Shown in pieces: positions 7,605 through 9,430 of a stretch of DNA of 9,430 bases (within the stretch, counting starts at the first letter, position 1; each line of letters starts with the position of its first letter). Under the pieces are notes generated by a model. The model saw only the letters and a program-made list of their open reading frames with translations. It was not told where the DNA came from and did no database searches. A program made the position numbers and the translations under genes. Origin of the DNA: Bacteroidetes bacterium UBA6491 (GTDB taxonomy: Bacteria; Bacteroidota; Bacteroidia; NS11-12g; UBA9320); NCBI GenBank assembly GCA_002436505.1, contig DJML01000139.1, positions 1-9,430 of the forward strand, given 5' to 3'.

Positions 7605-8343
7605 TTAGTTTGATCTCCCCCTGGCTGAATTTCATTATTCCTTTATCCATTTGAATCGCAATATGACCTGCGCTATCAACATTTAGCACCGATCCTGCCA
7701 CCTCCTTCCCATCCATAAGAATGGTCACCTTCTTTCCTTTTGAAAACAACAGACCATTGTATTCGCGGCAAAGAGCACCTATCCCATCTTTCAACTTCAA
7801 TTGCTGATACCGCTGTTCCAGCTTTCTGCATAATACCTCAATCACATCCGTAATACGAAATGCATTGCCACTTTGTTGCAACATGGACGTGGCAAAGTCC
7901 AGTTCATTTGGAAACGAACGTTCGTTCACGTTAATGCCGATCCCAGCTATTACCTGTTCCAGAGAGCGGTTACCAATGGTCGATTCTACCAGGATACCCG
8001 CTATTTTGCCGTTGTTCAGCAACACATCATTGGGCCATTTAATATTTATTCTTGCATAAGGCATGAATTCACGAAGTGTATCTGCGATTGCCAATGAAAT
8101 ACAAAAATTTATTCCGGCTTGTTGGTCCACTTCCAGGAAATGAGGTTTTAGCAAGAAGGATGCAAAAACGTTCTGACCTTTGGTTCCGAACCAGTTTCGC
8201 CCCTGCCTTCCTCTTCCAGCCGACTGTTCATCCGCAAAAACAAGTGTCCCTTCAGGAGCGTTTCCTGACCTGACCATATCCTTCAAAACCAGATTGGTAG
8301 ACTCCACCTTTGGGTAATGAAAGACATTGCGGCCGATGAACAT
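7582..8343 (-). CDS. birA: Biotin-[acetyl-CoA carboxylase] ligase, no DNA-binding domain
   Basis: Biotin-protein ligase: activates biotin as biotinyl-AMP and attaches it to the BCCP lysine of acetyl-CoA carboxylase and related biotin enzymes in the cytosol. With start ATG 8341-8343 it is 253 residues, a group I ligase lacking the N-terminal helix-turn-helix of E. coli BirA, so it should not repress a biotin operon by itself. Motifs are STN (15-17), GRGRQGR (43-49, biotinyl-AMP loop), KWPND (102-106), KIAGIL (113-118, catalytic Lys) and GIGINVN (134-140), followed by a small C-terminal SH3-like domain (VTILMDGKEVAGSVLNVDSAGHIAI). The frame extends up to a TTG at 8391, but that start would overlap a possible promoter, and relatives usually begin shortly before the FIGR-like segment. 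It heads the minus-strand operon. Confidence 0.95.
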   Translation of the reverse strand: MFIGRNVFHYPKVESTNLVLKDMVRSGNAPEGTLVFADEQSAGRGRQGRNWFGTKGQNVFASFLLKPHFLEVDQQAGINFCISLAIADTLREFMPYARINIKWPNDVLLNNGKIAGILVESTIGNRSLEQVIAGIGINVNERSFPNELDFATSMLQQSGNAFRITDVIEVLCRKLEQRYQQLKLKDGIGALCREYNGLLFSKGKKVTILMDGKEVAGSVLNVDSAGHIAIQMDKGIMKFSQGEIKLNVYGTSN

Positions 8344-8388
8344 CGTTGATGGGTCAAAGTTCTGCAAAAGATTCACGTAATTTGTGGT

Positions 8389-8396
8389 CAAAAATA
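8389..8396 (-). promoter_or_regulatory. Candidate -7 element (TAnnTTTG) for birA operon
   Basis: On the minus strand TATTTTTG matches the Bacteroidota sigma-factor -7 consensus TAnnTTTG. Transcription would begin near 8381, leaving a leader of about 38 nt before the birA ATG at 8343. The expected -33 TTG, about 20 nt upstream, is replaced by a plain T-run at about 8416-8421, so the match is partial. The element lies in the 67-nt gap between the divergent birA and rsfS starts (8344-8410). That gap must also hold the rsfS promoter, but I see only a degenerate TAATTTG at 8378-8384 on the plus strand. Confidence 0.35.
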
Positions 8397-8410
8397 CTCA
8401 AAACAGATCG

Positions 8411-8797
8411 ATGGTAAAAAAGACGGATGCGTCACTAAAACTTGCGGACATGGCTGTTCATGGCATGCAGGAGAAAAAAGCAAAAAATATTGTTAAAATA
8501 GATCTTCGGAAACTTGGCTCAGCGGTGACTGACTTTTTCGTAATCTGTCACGGTGATTCGGATCGACAAATAGAAGCGATAGCTGATTCAGTCGAACACG
8601 AGATCCAAAAAGCAACAGGCGAAAAACCATTTAGCCGAGAAGGATACAAGAGTTCAGACTGGGTCCTTCTTGATTATGTAAATGTAGTTGTCCATGTTTT
8701 TCTTCGTGAAAAAAGGGAATTCTACGGCATCGAAGACCTATGGAACGATGGTATCATCACCGAATTCAATGAAGAAGGTGTGGGTACAATTCTCTAA
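8411..8797 (+). CDS. rsfS: Ribosomal silencing factor RsfS
   Basis: Iojap/DUF143 family protein that binds L14 (uL14) on the large ribosomal subunit and blocks joining of the 30S subunit, lowering translation in stationary phase or starvation. With ATG 8411 it is 128 residues, close to the usual length. Family motifs are TDFFVICHGDSDRQIEAIADSVE (40-62), SSDWVLLDYVNVVVHVF (81-97) and REFYGIEDLWNDG (102-114). A GTG at 8384 would add nine residues (MVKNTQNRS) but is unlikely because it has no ribosome binding site and would run through the birA promoter region. It is divergent from birA. In many Bacteroidota, as I recall, rsfS is followed by ftsH on the same strand; here a convergent desaturase follows instead, so the gene appears to be transcribed alone. 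Confidence 0.94.
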   Translation: MVKKTDASLKLADMAVHGMQEKKAKNIVKIDLRKLGSAVTDFFVICHGDSDRQIEAIADSVEHEIQKATGEKPFSREGYKSSDWVLLDYVNVVVHVFLREKREFYGIEDLWNDGIITEFNEEGVGTIL

Positions 8798-8803
8798 AGC
8801 GAA

Positions 8804-9430
8804 CTACGAAGCTGCCTTTATAGGTTCCGGCACGAACTCCATCCTGCCTAATTTTCTAAGCATCGAGAAATGGTCTCCAATAGCCTGTACAAAGTTAGGG
8901 ACTGAGTTGTACGGCAATCCATATTCCAAAGCAGTCTTCTCCACTATAGGTGAAATATCCTTGTAATGAATGTGGCAAATGTTAGGAAAAATATGGTGCT
9001 CCACCTGGTAATTCAATCCGCCTATAAACCATGAGAAGACTTTGCTCTTTGGTGCAAAGTTCGTTGTTGTGAATAATTGATGAACAGCCCAGCTGTTCTC
9101 CAGGTTACCGTCGCTGTCAGGCTCAGGGAATTCTGAAGAAGGCATCACATGAGCAGACTGGAAGATCACCGCTAAAAGGAATCCAGCAATAAAATGCATG
9201 ATCAGGTATCCGAGGATTATGAAATACCATGGTGCCGGTATTAGGATCAGCGGAAGTACCAGAACATATGCATAATACACTATCTTAATAAGAATTACGT
9301 CCCACAAATAAGCCCTGTAAGATCTCTCCTTAGTGTTCAGTAATCCTTTGGCCCTGTAACGGCTTACCTGTTTAAAATCTTTTGTAGTTGACCACACCAG
9401 GGTCATTAGCCCATAGAGGAACCATGCATA
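8804..9430 (-). CDS. Membrane fatty-acid desaturase (front-end/linoleoyl-CoA desaturase-like), 5' part off the window
   Basis: C-terminal 208 residues of a di-iron integral-membrane desaturase that introduces a double bond into acyl chains of lipids or acyl-CoA using oxygen and an electron donor. The frame stays open through the right edge (residues upstream of the Met at 9406 read YAWFLYGL), so that Met is not the real start and the gene is partial. The last histidine box is QVEHH (8993-9007), with Gln in place of the first His as in delta-5/delta-6 front-end enzymes, followed by IFPNICHIHY. Two hydrophobic stretches around 9310-9175 are transmembrane. WAVHQLFTTTNF is a conserved segment ahead of the box. 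The first two histidine boxes lie outside the window. The stop TAG is 6 nt from the end of convergent rsfS. The substrate and bond position cannot be read here. Confidence 0.92.
   Translation of the reverse strand, partial: YAWFLYGLMTLVWSTTKDFKQVSRYRAKGLLNTKERSYRAYLWDVILIKIVYYAYVLVLPLILIPAPWYFIILGYLIMHFIAGFLLAVIFQSAHVMPSSEFPEPDSDGNLENSWAVHQLFTTTNFAPKSKVFSWFIGGLNYQVEHHIFPNICHIHYKDISPIVEKTALEYGLPYNSVPNFVQAIGDHFSMLRKLGRMEFVPEPIKAAS

Noticed and set aside
8790..8835. Possible bidirectional terminator between rsfS and the desaturase
   Set aside because: Only a 5-bp TAAAG/CTTTA pairing with a 16-nt loop and imperfect GTTC/GAAC arms; too weak to call.
9404..9406. Met at 9406 as the desaturase start
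   Set aside because: The frame stays open with desaturase-like residues to the window edge, and the first two histidine boxes would be missing, so the gene begins further upstream.

Overview
The window looks like ordinary chromosomal sequence from a member of the Bacteroidota. The grounds are the gene content and order (birA, coaX, a Bacteroidota-type outer-membrane protein, a secreted TPR protein and a lipoprotein LptC), mostly poor Shine-Dalgarno sequences, a possible TAnnTTTG promoter element, and a Q-type desaturase common in that phylum. The short PurL (746 residues) hints at a Cytophagia-like or related lineage rather than one with the long fused PurL, but I cannot fix the order or genus.

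Layout. Eight genes in a row lie on the minus strand and read right to left. They are birA (biotin-protein ligase), coaX (type III pantothenate kinase), an outer-membrane beta-barrel protein, a periplasmic TPR protein, lptC, a 72-residue two-helix membrane protein, purL, and the 5' part of a PepD-type M20 dipeptidase that runs off the left edge. From birA to purL the genes overlap or sit 22 nt or less apart (overlaps of 23, 11 and 1 nt; gaps of 16, 2 and 22 nt), so they are probably one transcription unit. rsfS (ribosomal silencing factor) is divergent from birA across a 67-nt gap on the plus strand. A membrane fatty-acid desaturase converges on rsfS with only 6 nt between the stop codons and runs off the right edge. 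No stretch longer than 70 nt lacks a gene. I see no tRNA, rRNA, insertion sequence, CRISPR array or prophage.

How the genes relate. BirA loads biotin on acetyl-CoA carboxylase and CoaX makes the first intermediate toward CoA, so both feed fatty-acid synthesis. The barrel protein, TPR protein and LptC belong to the outer envelope, and LptC moves LPS. The desaturase alters membrane lipids but is transcribed separately. purL and pepD (purine synthesis and peptide turnover) look like housekeeping genes attached to the tail.

The most unusual signal is a strong hairpin followed by a U-rich tract, laid over the first codons of lptC. It has the form of an intrinsic terminator or attenuator but also encodes the lipoprotein signal peptide. 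I found no sign of a new defence, mobile or biosynthetic system.
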